From positions 310,001 to 374,000 of the forward strand of contig JANEZZ010002200.1 in NCBI GenBank assembly GCA_026122225.1: DNA of 64,000 bases, written 5' to 3'. Position 1 is the first letter of the stretch, and the number at the start of each line of letters is the position of its first letter. Below, piece by piece: positions 54,531-64,000 of the stretch. The notes under the pieces are model-generated. The model did not search any database. It worked only from the letters and a program-made list of their open reading frames with translations, and was not told where the DNA came from. The position numbers and the translations under genes were made by a program. Source of the DNA: Heloderma charlesbogerti (Eukaryota; Chordata; Lepidosauria; Squamata; Helodermatidae).

Positions 54531-54650
54531 GAACATAAGAACATCAGAAGAGCCATGCTGGATCAGACCAAGGGTCTACCTAGTCCAGCATTCTGTTCAC
54601 ACAGCGGCCAATCAGCCGTCGAACAGGAACCTGCAAACAGGAAACGAATG
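54531..54650 (-). mobile_element. CR1-like LINE 3' end
   Basis: AAGAACATAAGAACATCAGA, CTGGATCAGACCAAGGGTCT and TCTGTTCACACAGCGGCC form the inverted CR1 tail. Confidence 0.88.
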
Positions 54651-54759
54651 CAACAGCACCTTCCCACCCATGTTCCTAGATCCATGTGGATGTGCCTTTT
54701 GAAATAGAAATTAGATATGTCTCAGAAATAAATACCAGTATGGGAATGGAGTCAGGGCT

Positions 54760-55165
54760 TGCAAGGTCAAAGCAATGGGTCATTTTGGTTAGTGGGGATG
54801 ATGACATCATCTGCCACCATCCCTCAGACTTTCCTCTGAGCTTAGCTGCAATCCTCACAGAAGCTGAGATGGGGATGGATTTTTTCAGCATCACTGTATT
54901 GTTGTGAACTATCCCTGTTGTCATGCAAAGTATTTCCGGGTGGCTTGGTCTTGCATGGGCAACGAAGACCCATTAGCTTTACAAAAGACCTGCTCCTGGT
55001 GGAGATAAAAACAGCTAGGACTGGTATGTTGATATGGATCCACACAGCTGCCTGCATTTTGGACTCTCCTTGGGGACCTGGCTATGGGCGACTGTCATAC
55101 TCATAATGAACCCCTGCACTTCAAAATTTACCACTATGCAACTGGGCTGCACTGAATATTCTGTT
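54760..55165 (+). repeat. Unclassified interspersed repeat, uninterrupted copy
   Basis: It aligns by eye with the reverse complement of 57780-58120 plus 58669-58850. Landmarks are GCTGCAATCCTCACAGAAGC, CATTAGCTTTACAAAAGACC, GCCTGCATTTTGGACTCTCC and CACTTCAAAATTTACCAC. No coding domain is visible and the class is unknown. Confidence 0.65.
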
Positions 55166-55781
55166 TTGATTTTTTTGATGGAACAGAGCAATTTAGGTTG
55201 GACAGGAATATTTCCTGAAAAATCCCTTTGTAAAAATAATCATCTTTTAACATTCTGTTTGGAGGCATTCTCCCCCCGCCCCCCGCCACCCTGCCAATAC
55301 CTGCTGGTTTTGCCTTTCTGGATTATTCACTGTGACCTGGTTCCTGTGATTGCAGAGTGGTTAATAAGCCGTGGTGGCTTGTTAACCACCGTGCGCTTGC
55401 CAATCACATGCCAGCTGGATTGACGTAATTATCCTCACTGACGCAGCTTGTTGTGATGTCCAAACATGGCAAGGGTGGATGGTTGGGGTGGTTAACAAAC
55501 CACCCAGAACCCATGTTTTAGGACTGATAACCACCCTGCAATTGTGCAAACCAGCCCATTGGGTGATCTCAGTCAATTAGGGACCACATAGCAAACAGGA
55601 TGATGGCATAATGCCATATCGCCAATTAGATCTGCTTAGCTGATGATGTCACCCAAGGGCAAAGGAAGGGCCTTGGGAGTGTGGGCATTGTTTCCTGGCT
55701 TAATCCAATGGACATCACACCATAAGATTGGCTACAGGAGGACACCACTTAGGCCTAGTAAAGTCATGTCAGAATAATTAT
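55166..55781. other. Unassigned; inverted GGTTAAC segments
   Basis: Bases 55360-55510 contain several complementary GGTTAACAAACC/GGTTTGTTAACC-like pieces, suggesting an eroded foldback element. Bases 55565-55630 resemble the unit duplicated at 7880-8125. Confidence 0.4.
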
Positions 55782-56013
55782 TTTATTTATTGCATTTATA
55801 TCCCGCCTTTTTTCCTCTTGCAAGGAACCCAAGGCGACATACATAATCCTCCTCTTCTCCATTTTATCCTCACAACAACAACCCTGTGAGGTAGGTTGGG
55901 CTGAGGGTCAGTGATTGGCCCAAAGTCACCTGGTGAGCTTCCATGGCTGAGTGGGGACTAGAAGAACCTGGATTTCCCAGCTCCCAGTCCAACACTCTCA
56001 CCACTACACCACA
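55782..56013 (-). mobile_element. tRNA-derived SINE
   Basis: Read inverted: AT-rich tail (TTTATATCCCGCC), CAACCCTGTGAGGTAGGTTG, GGCCCAAAGTCACCTGGTG, then the tRNA-like head with CTCACCACTACACCACAC, the complement of a GTGGTGTAGTGGTGAG A-box region. Sister of 60264-60525. Confidence 0.88.
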
Positions 56014-56050
56014 CAGCTGCCTGCATTTTGGACTGTCCTTGGGGACCTGC
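56014..56050 (+). repeat. Fragment of the 54760 repeat
   Basis: CAGCTGCCTGCATTTTGGAC and TTGGGGACCTG are shared with 55046-55082. It directly follows the SINE head, so the SINE probably landed in another copy. Confidence 0.6.
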
Positions 56051-56790
56051 TTTGCATAAGGCTTCACCAGATGTTATTATAGACATGGAGCAGGAGCTGC
56101 TCTTTCCCCCTCTTCCTCATAAAATTGAGGTAAACACAATCTGTGACCTGATGTGATGTAGGGAGGGGTGAGAAAATTTCATTTCAGTTTTGATAAGAAT
56201 TTACCAAAATTTGCAAAGTTCTCCATATTTGGGACAAAAAGAACTAAAGGTTTTAAAAAATTGAATGTGGGAGAAAACAGACCTGACAGATTTTCCTCCC
56301 CAGACCCAGGGCTTTGAGTGCCTAACTCTTAAAAGTGTGGGGTTGAATCCATGCTAATACTTAATGAGGATGGCCACCTCTTTGTTCCGACAGGCTCCTT
56401 GTCATTATAAGCTGCGTGGCAGGCAGATGTACCATGTCCTCCCTTCAATCATTGTACCTACTGAATTTGTACCTAGTGCAGATGGGTAAAATTTTTGACT
56501 TCATTTTTCAAAAGAATTTACCAAAATTCATGGAAGTTCTTCATATTCAGGAGAGAAAGAACTTAAAATGTTCAAATGTGGAAGTAAGTGAAACAGACAG
56601 ATTCACCTGTCCCTAAAGTGATGTCGCTGTGCCTTACATTGAATGTTGTCCCACCTCTGTCTCACACCCTTGGCTAGTAGTCTGGGGATGGGGCAATGCG
56701 CAAACAAAATGATGATGTAGTGTGTTGCACACCAGAGTTTACAGAGCAGAGGCAGCAAAGCGACATGGTGTGTTGCACAACAATGTATAT
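56051..56790. other. Unassigned sequence
   Basis: Bases 56180-56290 and 56470-56615 share TTTTGA..AAGAATTTACCAAAAT and AACAGAC..GATT text, a diverged local duplication. No gene was recognised. Confidence 0.45.
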
Positions 56791-56923
56791 TAAAGGTGGA
56801 GGGCCGTGGCCCTCTAGATGTTGTTGGACTACAAGTCCCATCAGTCCTGGCAATTGGCTGTACTGCCTGGGGCTGATGGGAATTAGAATCCAACAATGGA
56901 AAGTCACAGCTTCCCTACCCCTG
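56791..56923. mobile_element. hAT-like MITE
   Basis: The arms CATCTAGAGGGCC-type and TTGTTGGACTACAAGTCCCATC pair imperfectly with GATGGGAATTAGAATCCAACA. The flanking octamers atgtatat (56783-56790) and atgtaaat (56924-56931) match at 7 of 8 bases. Confidence 0.78.
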
Positions 56924-56931
56924 ATGTAAAT

Positions 56932-57564
56932 GAACAGGCAAGCATATTTGTACATGGATTGCTAAGACATAATTAACAAAGGGAAGCATTTTTCAACACT
57001 GCCAAAAACATTCATGGAAAACTGAGAATAGTTTTGGTTTGTTCCTAGAAAGAAATATCCATTGCCTAAGCATTGCCCAGAGCCCTTGGTTTGTGCAAAA
57101 TGTTGGGAATTATAAGAAAATCCTTCCAGAACTTTAGAAATCTAAGATGTTCCCAGACGACAACTAGATTGCGATCTTCTAGTGCTCTTTCCTTCAGTTA
57201 TTGCTTTCCTATCAGTCGCTTCTCACATTAACATTCCTGCAAGTTTTGTCCTGCATAATATTAGCAATATAATGTTATATAAGCCTTTTGTGCATTGTTC
57301 TGACGTGATACATCATAAAAAACCAACCAACCAGGTATAAAGATTAAATGTATAAACCCCAAAGTGGCTAATCTCACAAACTTTGTTTAAAGGAGAAGAA
57401 GGTGATGATCCTTTTTCATGGCAAAGGAAAACTCATGTTTCTCTTGATTAATCTGCTTCCTGACACATTTGCTCAAAAACAAGTCTCCCTGAAAGCCAAC
57501 TCGCAAGGAAGTTTTAATTCTGTGCCCCATATTTATCTGTTGTGCTCTGACACCAAATTGAAAT
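56932..57564. other. Unassigned sequence
   Basis: Nothing recognised. Confidence 0.4.
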
Positions 57565-57670
57565 GTTGTAGCTACAGTAGTGTAGCGTAGTGGCTAAGAG
57601 GTTGTGCTGTGGACCAAGAAATTCTGGGTTCAAATCTCATCAATGCTACCAACTCATGAGGTGGCCTTAG
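57565..57670 (+). mobile_element. tRNA-derived SINE fragment
   Basis: GTGTAGCGTAGTGGCTAAGAG (A box) and CTGGGTTCAAATCTCATC (B box) are followed by ACTCATGAGGTGGCCTTAGG, then the body breaks off. Confidence 0.75.
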
Positions 57671-57779
57671 GCAACGCCACCCACATCCTTTCCCAGCTGC
57701 ACACCTGGCACAAAGAGGTCTTGTCCTCCCCACAAGACCCCCCCCCAAGGGCTCCCCATGCGTTACAAGGTGTCTGAGG

Positions 57780-58850
57780 GAGCATGATTTCCAGTGTTGT
57801 AGTCGTAAATTTTGAAGTGCAGGTGCTTATCATGATAGTCCCCATAGGCATAGCCACATCCCCAAGGAGAGTCCAAAAATGCAGGTAGCTGTGTTGAACC
57901 AATGCATGCATTATCGACGGACACACACACACAGCTCAAGATTTCCAGGACTTTCTTTTTCCAGCACCAGGGAGAAACATTTGATCAACAAACCAGGTCT
58001 AGCAGCTTTTACCTCCACCAGGAGCAGCTCTCTTGCAAAGCTAATGGATCTAAATTGTCCATTCAAGAGCAAGCCACCCCAAAACACTCTGCGTTAGAAC
58101 AGGGATAGCTCACAATAAGATGTCAGGAGCACCCTAGCTGCCTCTTGCAGTCCCCACCAATAGCCAACTTGGACACAGACGATGAGGAATTCTTTCCAAG
58201 ACTTTATTCCTTTATGATTCTTTCAGAATACTAGTTGCTAGCGCCAAAGCAAGGAACAGCACTGGGGAAAGATAGCTGGGTAGCCTAAGCTCCAGGTAAG
58301 GCAGTTGGTCCCCGTTTGAAGGAGAACCACAGGAAGACCCTGAACTTATGGGCTATGGAGAGATCCTCCCTCTTTCCCTTGGGTCCTTGGGACGCGACCG
58401 TTGTTTGCACGCCAAACGAGCGCTACGCCTCCTTTCCGTGCCCTCCATCTGTTGCCGCTCCCTGTGTCTGCGCCGAGCGTCCAGCAAGCCCCCCTCCAGC
58501 GCTCTCTCACTGCCAGGGTCACTATCTCTCCCAAGAATGCTGGCAGGAGGAATCTCTGCCAGCTGCTGTGCTTGTGAGAGATGAGCGAGCTCCTCTCCCA
58601 CGGATTGCTGATCCTCCTCAGAATCAGAACTGCTCTGGGGCTCTATTGGCTCAGTTTCCACCCTGACACAAGATAATGTTCCTGGGAAAATTAATCTCCC
58701 CCCCCCCAGCTACTGTGAGGATCACAGCTGAGTTCAGAGGGAACAAGAAAGTCTCAGGCCAGAGGCTGATGATGCTGTCATCCCTGCTAATCAAAAGGTG
58801 TTGGTGCTTCGACCCTGTGAAGCCAGCCTCCACTACACTGCTGGTGATTT
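57780..58850 (-). repeat. Unclassified interspersed repeat split by a solo LTR
   Basis: The reverse complements of 57780-58120 and 58669-58850 together match 54760-55165. Both outer parts keep the order of landmarks, and the LTR at 58121-58668 accounts for the gap. Confidence 0.7.
58121..58668 (-). mobile_element. Solo LTR of an endogenous LTR retroelement
   Basis: Read on the minus strand, the 548-bp element starts TGTCAGGGTGG and ends CTCCTGACA, giving TG..CA ends with a TGTCAGG/CCTGACA inverted pair. The flanking pentamers are taaga and caaga (4 of 5). An AATAAA on the minus strand near 58202-58207 suits an LTR polyadenylation signal. It interrupts a repeat whose intact form is at 54760. 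A minus-strand frame of about 100 codons runs almost from the LTR start (58661-58353). It is Ser/Asp/Glu-rich at first, then Arg-rich. It lacks an ATG start and may be incidental. No second LTR or internal genes were seen. Confidence 0.65.
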
Positions 58851-59404
58851 CTCATTTTATAGAGAGCGCTCTGGACAGTCTGGCACTCTAACCTTGTGTG
58901 GGGCCTTCTTGAGAAACAGAAGCAGCAGCACCCTTAGCTCGGTGCAGCTCTTAGCAGCCTCTGGTCCTTGATGAGAGTCCCCCCAACTTTCTGACTGCTG
59001 GCATTCGATGTCTTGATTATCCATCTGTTACATTTAGACTCTGCTTCTCAGCCATGACTGGTTCCCAAAGCAGCTTACGCTTAAAATCCACAGAGATGCG
59101 CAATATAATTAGTGATGTGTTGGGAGCAGTATAGGAGTCTGGCAAGAGGTGATACCGTCCAGATTCCAGGCCGTTCCTTCAGTTGGAGAGGGGGGAAAGT
59201 GCAGGGAGACAAAGGGGCTGGCTGATGGTAAAGATGCCACCTGGCTGGACCAAACAGAAGGCAGCAGTCTCCCATTTATTATTCACTGGCCTGAGATAAG
59301 CATGGAAACAGGAAGCAGCTGATAGCTGGCACAAGGAGTAGAAACCTCTGACCATTTTTTGGCCTTGAAAAACCTTAAACCAGTCTTCAAATGGAGAAGC
59401 AAAT
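58851..59404. other. Unassigned sequence
   Basis: Nothing recognised. Confidence 0.4.
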
Positions 59405-59710
59405 ATATTTTACTTCTGACGACGACTTTCGAAATGGGCTACACTACCGGATGCCTGTCACTCGTCTTCTATGATTTGTGCTTGATTTGAGTGTTTCTCC
59501 ATTGTGTATCTTGACATTTATTTATTATTTATTTTAAAAATTTATTGGCTGCCTTTCAGGGCAGAAGCCCTCCCGAGGCGGCTCACAGCACTGAAAGTTC
59601 AATCCTGTTTTATTGGAATTTCTCCTGCTTTTTTTACATGGGCCTATTAGTGCTGCTTTTGCACAGTTTCACCTTTGGGCACATTGGTTTTTGTTACATC
59701 ACAACAGGTG
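59405..59710 (+). mobile_element. Putative Penelope-like element end with hammerhead-like core
   Basis: CTGACGA (59416-59422), eight bases, then GAAA (59431-59434) match the invariant hammerhead core CUGANGA..GAAA. The following 250 bp align by eye with the unit at 39276-39480, including TTTACATGGGCCTATTAGTG and TTTTGCACAGTTT. A reversed L2-like LINE tail (about 59510-59608, with CCCTCCCGAGGCGGCTCAC) appears inserted in this copy. No coding region. Assignment to Penelope-like elements is inference. Confidence 0.4.
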
Positions 59711-60263
59711 GGTGCTTCAGTTTACATGCAGTAACTCGCAGAAGCGGCCATTGACTCCGATGTGCCTGGGCCAATGCTGCCAGACACTTACACTTGTCCC
59801 ACAGTAATTATAAGCATATATACAGCTCCAAACACACACACTCTTACATCTCTTTTCTCTTCTGTGAGCAAGGGAACACTCCACGCATGCAGTGGGAAAG
59901 TTTCACACCCATCTGGACCGTCTCGCTTTACAGAAGAGACTGTGGAGCTTGCTTGCTGAACATGAGAGGTATTGGATAAAGCCTATGTAAGAGGACAACA
60001 TGCATCCCCCATGTGCCGCCATCTGGATTAGCAGATTAGCAGCACCGTGCATTCCCAATATGGCTGCCACACATGATGCATGCTGACCCTGCAATCCAAT
60101 GGCCAGTCTTAGCCCAGTAAGGCAACTAGAAAGCATTGGTAGCAGTCCGGAAGGCAAAGTCGTGCAAGAGTTGAGACCAGTCAGAAAGTTAAGCTTAGGT
60201 GCAAGCTGGCCAGGCCTTACCAATATTTATTTATTACCGAGTGGCTGGGTGACCGGCCAGATG
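59711..60263. other. Unassigned sequence
   Basis: Nothing recognised. Confidence 0.4.
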
Positions 60264-60525
60264 GGCGATTAATACATTTAATAAATAAATAATAAATTTA
60301 TATCCCGCCTTTTCTCCTCCTTAAGGAACCTAAGGCAACATACATGATCCTCCTCCTCTCCATTTTATTCTCACAACAAGAACCCTGTGAGGTAGGTTGG
60401 GCTGAGAGTCCGTGACTGGCCCAAAGTCATCCAGTGAGCTTCCATGGCTGAGTGGGGACTAGAACCCGGATCTCCCAATGCCCAGTCCAACACTCTAGCC
60501 GCTACACCACACTGACTCTCCAATG
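60264..60525 (-). mobile_element. tRNA-derived SINE
   Basis: Read inverted: AATAAATAATAAATTTATA tail, ATCCCGCCTTTTCTCC, GAACCCTGTGAGGTAGGTTG, TGACTGGCCCAAAGTCATCC, TAGAACCCGGATCTCCC (inverted B box) and CTAGCCGCTACACCACAC (inverted A box). Well preserved. Confidence 0.92.
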
Positions 60526-62181
60526 TGTAACAACACGTAGGACCTGCAAGAAAATATTTCATGGAAGGCTGTGTGTGTCTGCCCGTTGGGTTCTTTTTTC
60601 TTGCCCCGGGAGTTGCGGGGGAGGTTTGGGGGAGTTTGCTGTGAAGGGAGGGGCCATTGCTCTTTCTTGAGCTCCAGCTAAGGCTCGAGTAACTGCTTTG
60701 CCTTGCTGCACAAGCTTTCATTCCATGCTTTTCCCCGACCCCCCCACTCTCCACATGAGCACACCTATGTGGCATTTTTTCTCTTTATGTTGTCCTTTTT
60801 AATAAATAAACTGCTTCCTCCAAGCTTGCAGATATATCCCTCTTGCTTCATTGTGGGCCTATTTTGCTTACAAAGTAGTTGAGTTCATCATTAGAGGGAG
60901 TGATTTCAACCCAGATTTTAAATATCCCAATCTAACACCATCAGATCAGCTGCACTATGTGGGCTGTCGTAAAGACAGGTCAAATATTCATCCTCTAATG
61001 CAGCCATGACAGGATGCATACGCTATTTTCCCATTTTTTATTTTCTTTTTTGGCTGATTTCAGATGGAAATGTCTGTCCTACATTGCATTCAGCTATAAC
61101 CCTGTCTTGCAAATATCAGGCATAGGGGATATCAGGTCTTGCGCTTTGGGATTTTGGTTGATTAAGTAGCATCCCTGTCTCATTTATTGTGTCGAAGTGG
61201 AATGTCATTTCAAGAAGTCAGGGTTTTTAAAATTTGTTCTCCTAGATATATACAATGTATTTTTATTTTTTAAAAAATGTAGTCTATAGCTCAAGTTGTC
61301 AACTGCTTGGGGGAAAAAAACACATGTAACTGACAGTTTGTGGGTTTTATGGAAGTGTTGGCATTAAAGGGCATTATTTAAATTTGCTTCTAAATACTTG
61401 TTTGATAAGTAGGGATCCGTATGATTTATTCATATCACAATTTACTAAAGCATGTTAGATAGCTTCCTTCTCATTCATGTCCTCCTGTCATTCTGTTTTT
61501 ATATATGTTAGTTTAAAAAGATTTACCCAATGTAAATAAGAACAATTATAGAATTACAGAGCAGGATTAAGTCTGAGAGAATCACGGTGTGGCGGGATGG
61601 GGCCGGGGGGGTTGGGGAGAAATAACCCTACAGTGTGTTCTTAGTGGCTATTCTCTTTGACTCTATCATTAAGGGAGGTATTCAAGAATGTCTAGAGGGT
61701 GAAGAGAGCAAAAGTGTGTTTTCTTTTCGATATGATAGCCGCATTGAAGATATTCTTCCCTGTACAATGGATTTTACCTAGCATTATCTTTGTAGGAAGC
61801 TGCTTTCCGCTGAAAAGCAGAAGTGAATAGGGGTGTCATGACATGAGATTAACAGTACAACCGGATAGTAAATCAAATGTTTGAGATGAGGGGTGTGTGG
61901 GGGGGAAGCGAGGCTGGAGGGGGTGAGTAGGAGAGAAATGTCTAATGTGACATGCATCACTTGAATGAACTGGCAGTATTTCATGGAGACGAGCGGAAAA
62001 GATAATATATAATTATCCAGCAAGGTTCTTGAGACCTGTACTTTAATGCAACTTTGGGGAAACACGCAACCCATTTTAACCAGTCAATCTCTCTGTAATG
62101 AATCTAATCGCAATGTAAAACATTCCCAAAGACTGTAGGCCATACTGAGTACTAATTAGGGAGGAAGCCAGTCTTTAGAGA

Positions 62182-62215
62182 GAGGGAGGGAGGGAGGGAG
62201 GGAGGGAGGGAGGGA
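62182..62215. repeat. (GGGA)n microsatellite
   Basis: About eight near-perfect copies of GGGA. Confidence 0.95.
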
Positions 62216-62840
62216 ACACAACACTTCAGCCTTGTGGTAATCAAATAGGCTTGAGATACCAATTCTGTGCAGATGGTTTCGAAAGCTGGCAAGTACCAAA
62301 GAATTATTATTTTTATCCTTCGTTTGCTAGCCAGCCCCATCCTACAGGTTCGGGGCAGGTAACAGCGTATATCTAAAAGAGCCAATTGATGTGAACAAAA
62401 CGAATCGTAATTTTCATAAGCAGCAGATGAGGTGGTAAGGACCTGTGTTAGGACTGTACCATTTCAGACTGCAGATGAAGGTAAGGTATGACTGAAGGGT
62501 GCTCTATATTAAAAAAAACCACAACAAAAATGCCTCACAAATGTGGCTCATGTCAGGGGAAAGGGTGGGATGGAACCCTTCTCCTTGACATGCTAACTTT
62601 GTGTCTGGAGTGGATTCTAAAAATTTTGCACAGAAGAGGACTCAGTCATCTGAGCCCTTGCTGGCAGTCTGACATGAGATAATTCAGACACATGTTTACC
62701 ACCATTTCTGCTGCTTGTGAGAATTAAATTTCCACTAAAAGGTACCATCTGCCATGTATTTGCCCATTTTGTGACCTGTCACCACCAAACCAGGTAGGTA
62801 ACTGCCAGATACCACCCTTTTCTGGAAGTTCAGGGGGGAT

Positions 62841-62843
<3 letters not shown>

Positions 62844-62880
<37 letters not shown>
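62844..62880. repeat. (GCA)n trinucleotide repeat
   Basis: About 12 uninterrupted GCA units, with no sign that it is coding. Confidence 0.95.
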
Positions 62881-62883
<3 letters not shown>

Positions 62884-63135
62884 ATGTGCAAGAATATCAA
62901 CCACAAAAGCAATTAATTAAATACAGAAAAAAAAAGATAGAATATAGAAATTTTATTTGCATCAGCCACAAGCCACTGCAACATCATGCACAAAACACAA
63001 CAGAACCGATAAAATTGGCAGACTAAAAAACTATAAAAATTTACAGTTGCCACAAAATGCATCAAATATACAACACTAATAAGCAAATAGAATTGACAGG
63101 CTAAAATAAAAATATAACAATAGAACTCAGGGCAC

Positions 63136-64000
63136 AATAATAGTTGTTGTTGTTCATTCGTTCAGTCGTGTCCGACTCTTCTTGACCCCATGGACCACAG
63201 CACGCCAGGCCTTCCTGTCCTGCGCTCTCTCCCGGAGTGTTCTCAAGTTCATATTCATTGCATCAGTGATGCTATCTAGCCATCTCATCCTCTGTCGTCC
63301 CCTTCTCCTTTTGCCTTCAGTCTTTCCCAGCATCAGGGTCTTTTCCAGAGTTTTCTCTTTGCATTAGGTGGCCAAAATATTTCAGCTTCAGCTTCAGGAT
63401 CTGTCCTTCCAATGAGCACTCAGGGTTGATTTCCTTTAGGATGGACTGATTTGACCTCCTTGCAGTCCAGGGGATTCGTAAGAGTTTCCTCCAGCACCAC
63501 AGTTCGAAAGCACCATCAATTCTTCGGCGCTCAGCCTTCCTTATAGTCCAGCTCTCACAGCCATACATTACTACTGGGAAAACCATAGCTTTGATTAGAC
63601 TGACCTTTGTCGAAAAGGTGATGTCTCTGCTTCTTACTATGCTGTCTAGGTTGGCCATAGCTTTCCTCCCCAGGAGCAAGCGTCTTTTAATTTCATGGCT
63701 ACAGTCACCGTCTGCGGTGATCTTGGAGCCCAAGAAAGTAAAATCTGTCCCTGCTTCCATTTCTTCCCCTTCTATATGCCAGGAAGTGATGGGGCCAGAT
63801 GCCATGATCTTCGTTTTTTTAATGTTGAGTTTCAAACCAGCTTTTGCACTCTCCTCTTTCACCCTCAACAAGAGGCTCTTGAGATCCTCTTCGCTTTCTG
63901 CCATTAGGGTGGTATCGTCTGCGTATCTGAGGTTGTTGATAATTCTCCTGGCAATCTTATTTCCAACCTGTGATTCATCCAACCCGGCGTTTCTCATGAT
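63136..64000 (-). mobile_element. Bov-B (RTE) LINE, runs off the window
   Basis: It begins with the inverted tail GTTGTTGTTGTTCATTCGTT, CAGTCGTGTCCGACTCTTC and continues through the 3' end of the ORF. Its 5' part lies beyond 64000, so the full length cannot be judged. Confidence 0.95.
63182..63997 (-). pseudogene. Bov-B reverse transcriptase, frameshifted and partial
   Basis: The minus-strand frame from 63997 to 63317 carries the catalytic YADD box near its start (NNLRYADDTTLMAESEEDLK). LKLNIKKTKIMASG, FTFLGSKITADGDCSHEIKR, YGCESWTIRKAERRRIDG and LWCWRKLLRIPW follow, the order expected for Bov-B ORF2. After QRENS the frame shifts. The last part (RRRGRQRMRW and beyond) continues in another frame toward 63182. 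Upstream fingers and endonuclease are outside the window. The first methionine is internal. Because of the frameshift this copy is unlikely to encode an active protein, although the catalytic box survives. Confidence 0.92.

Larger units (their letters stand above)
60526..63135. other. Mostly single-copy-looking sequence with microsatellites
   Basis: A (GGGA)n lies at 62182-62215 and a (GCA)n of about 12 copies at 62844-62880. No interspersed repeat or exon was recognised between 60.8 and 62.1 kb. Confidence 0.4.

Noticed and set aside
58353..58661. Independent small protein gene in the solo LTR
   Set aside because: The frame has no ATG at its start and lies wholly inside the LTR; kept as a remark rather than as a gene.
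62844..62880. GCA repeat as a polyglutamine/polyalanine coding repeat
   Set aside because: The surrounding frame is short and unconserved-looking; it is a simple microsatellite.

Overview
This looks like intergenic or intronic DNA from a reptile, most likely a squamate (lizard or snake). That rests on the repeat set: CR1 LINE tails ending in repeated ATTCTATG, L2-like LINEs, two Bov-B (RTE) LINEs, one Sauria-type SINE whose 3' end shares the Bov-B tail, other tRNA-derived SINEs, and many hAT- and Harbinger-like non-autonomous DNA transposons. I found no convincing host exon, rRNA, tRNA or CRISPR array. Every ORF I could assign belongs to a decayed retroelement or to low-complexity DNA.

Layout. 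0.18-1.66 kb is a GC-rich composite of hairpin-bearing hAT-like elements with a younger copy nested inside. 1.7-9.3 kb has scattered CR1, SINE and Harbinger-like pieces in mostly unassigned sequence. 9.3-12 kb holds CR1 remnants and a Bov-B 3' end. 13-19.3 kb holds foldback MITEs, SINEs and the Sauria-type SINE. 20.2-24 kb is LINE-rich, with a CR1 reverse-transcriptase remnant and an L2-like LINE. The hairpin family recurs at 27.4, 34.6 and 44.0 kb. 42.56-43.87 kb is another hAT-like element swollen by a 36-bp-period minisatellite. 44.8-46.4 kb is CR1 plus a foldback element. 46.4-53 kb and 60.5-63.1 kb are the least repetitive stretches. 53-60.5 kb mixes MITEs, SINEs, an unclassified repeat and a solo LTR. 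The window ends inside a second Bov-B copy.

Most unusual content. A family of roughly 600-720 bp elements (356-1023, 27423-28017, 34572-35260, 43968-44683) has TAGGGAT termini and exact 8-bp target duplications, as expected of hAT. Its interior is a chain of near-perfect palindromes of two kinds: a 36-42 bp one centred on TACGTAAATATTTACGTA, and one made of inverted AAATGGCGGC units that contain the YY1 core. A second unclassified repeat, with three copies, carries a CTCF-like motif in each copy. A third family carries a hammerhead-ribozyme-like core and may be Penelope-like. There are no genes acting together in a pathway here; the interest lies in transposon structure and in regulatory motifs spread by transposons.
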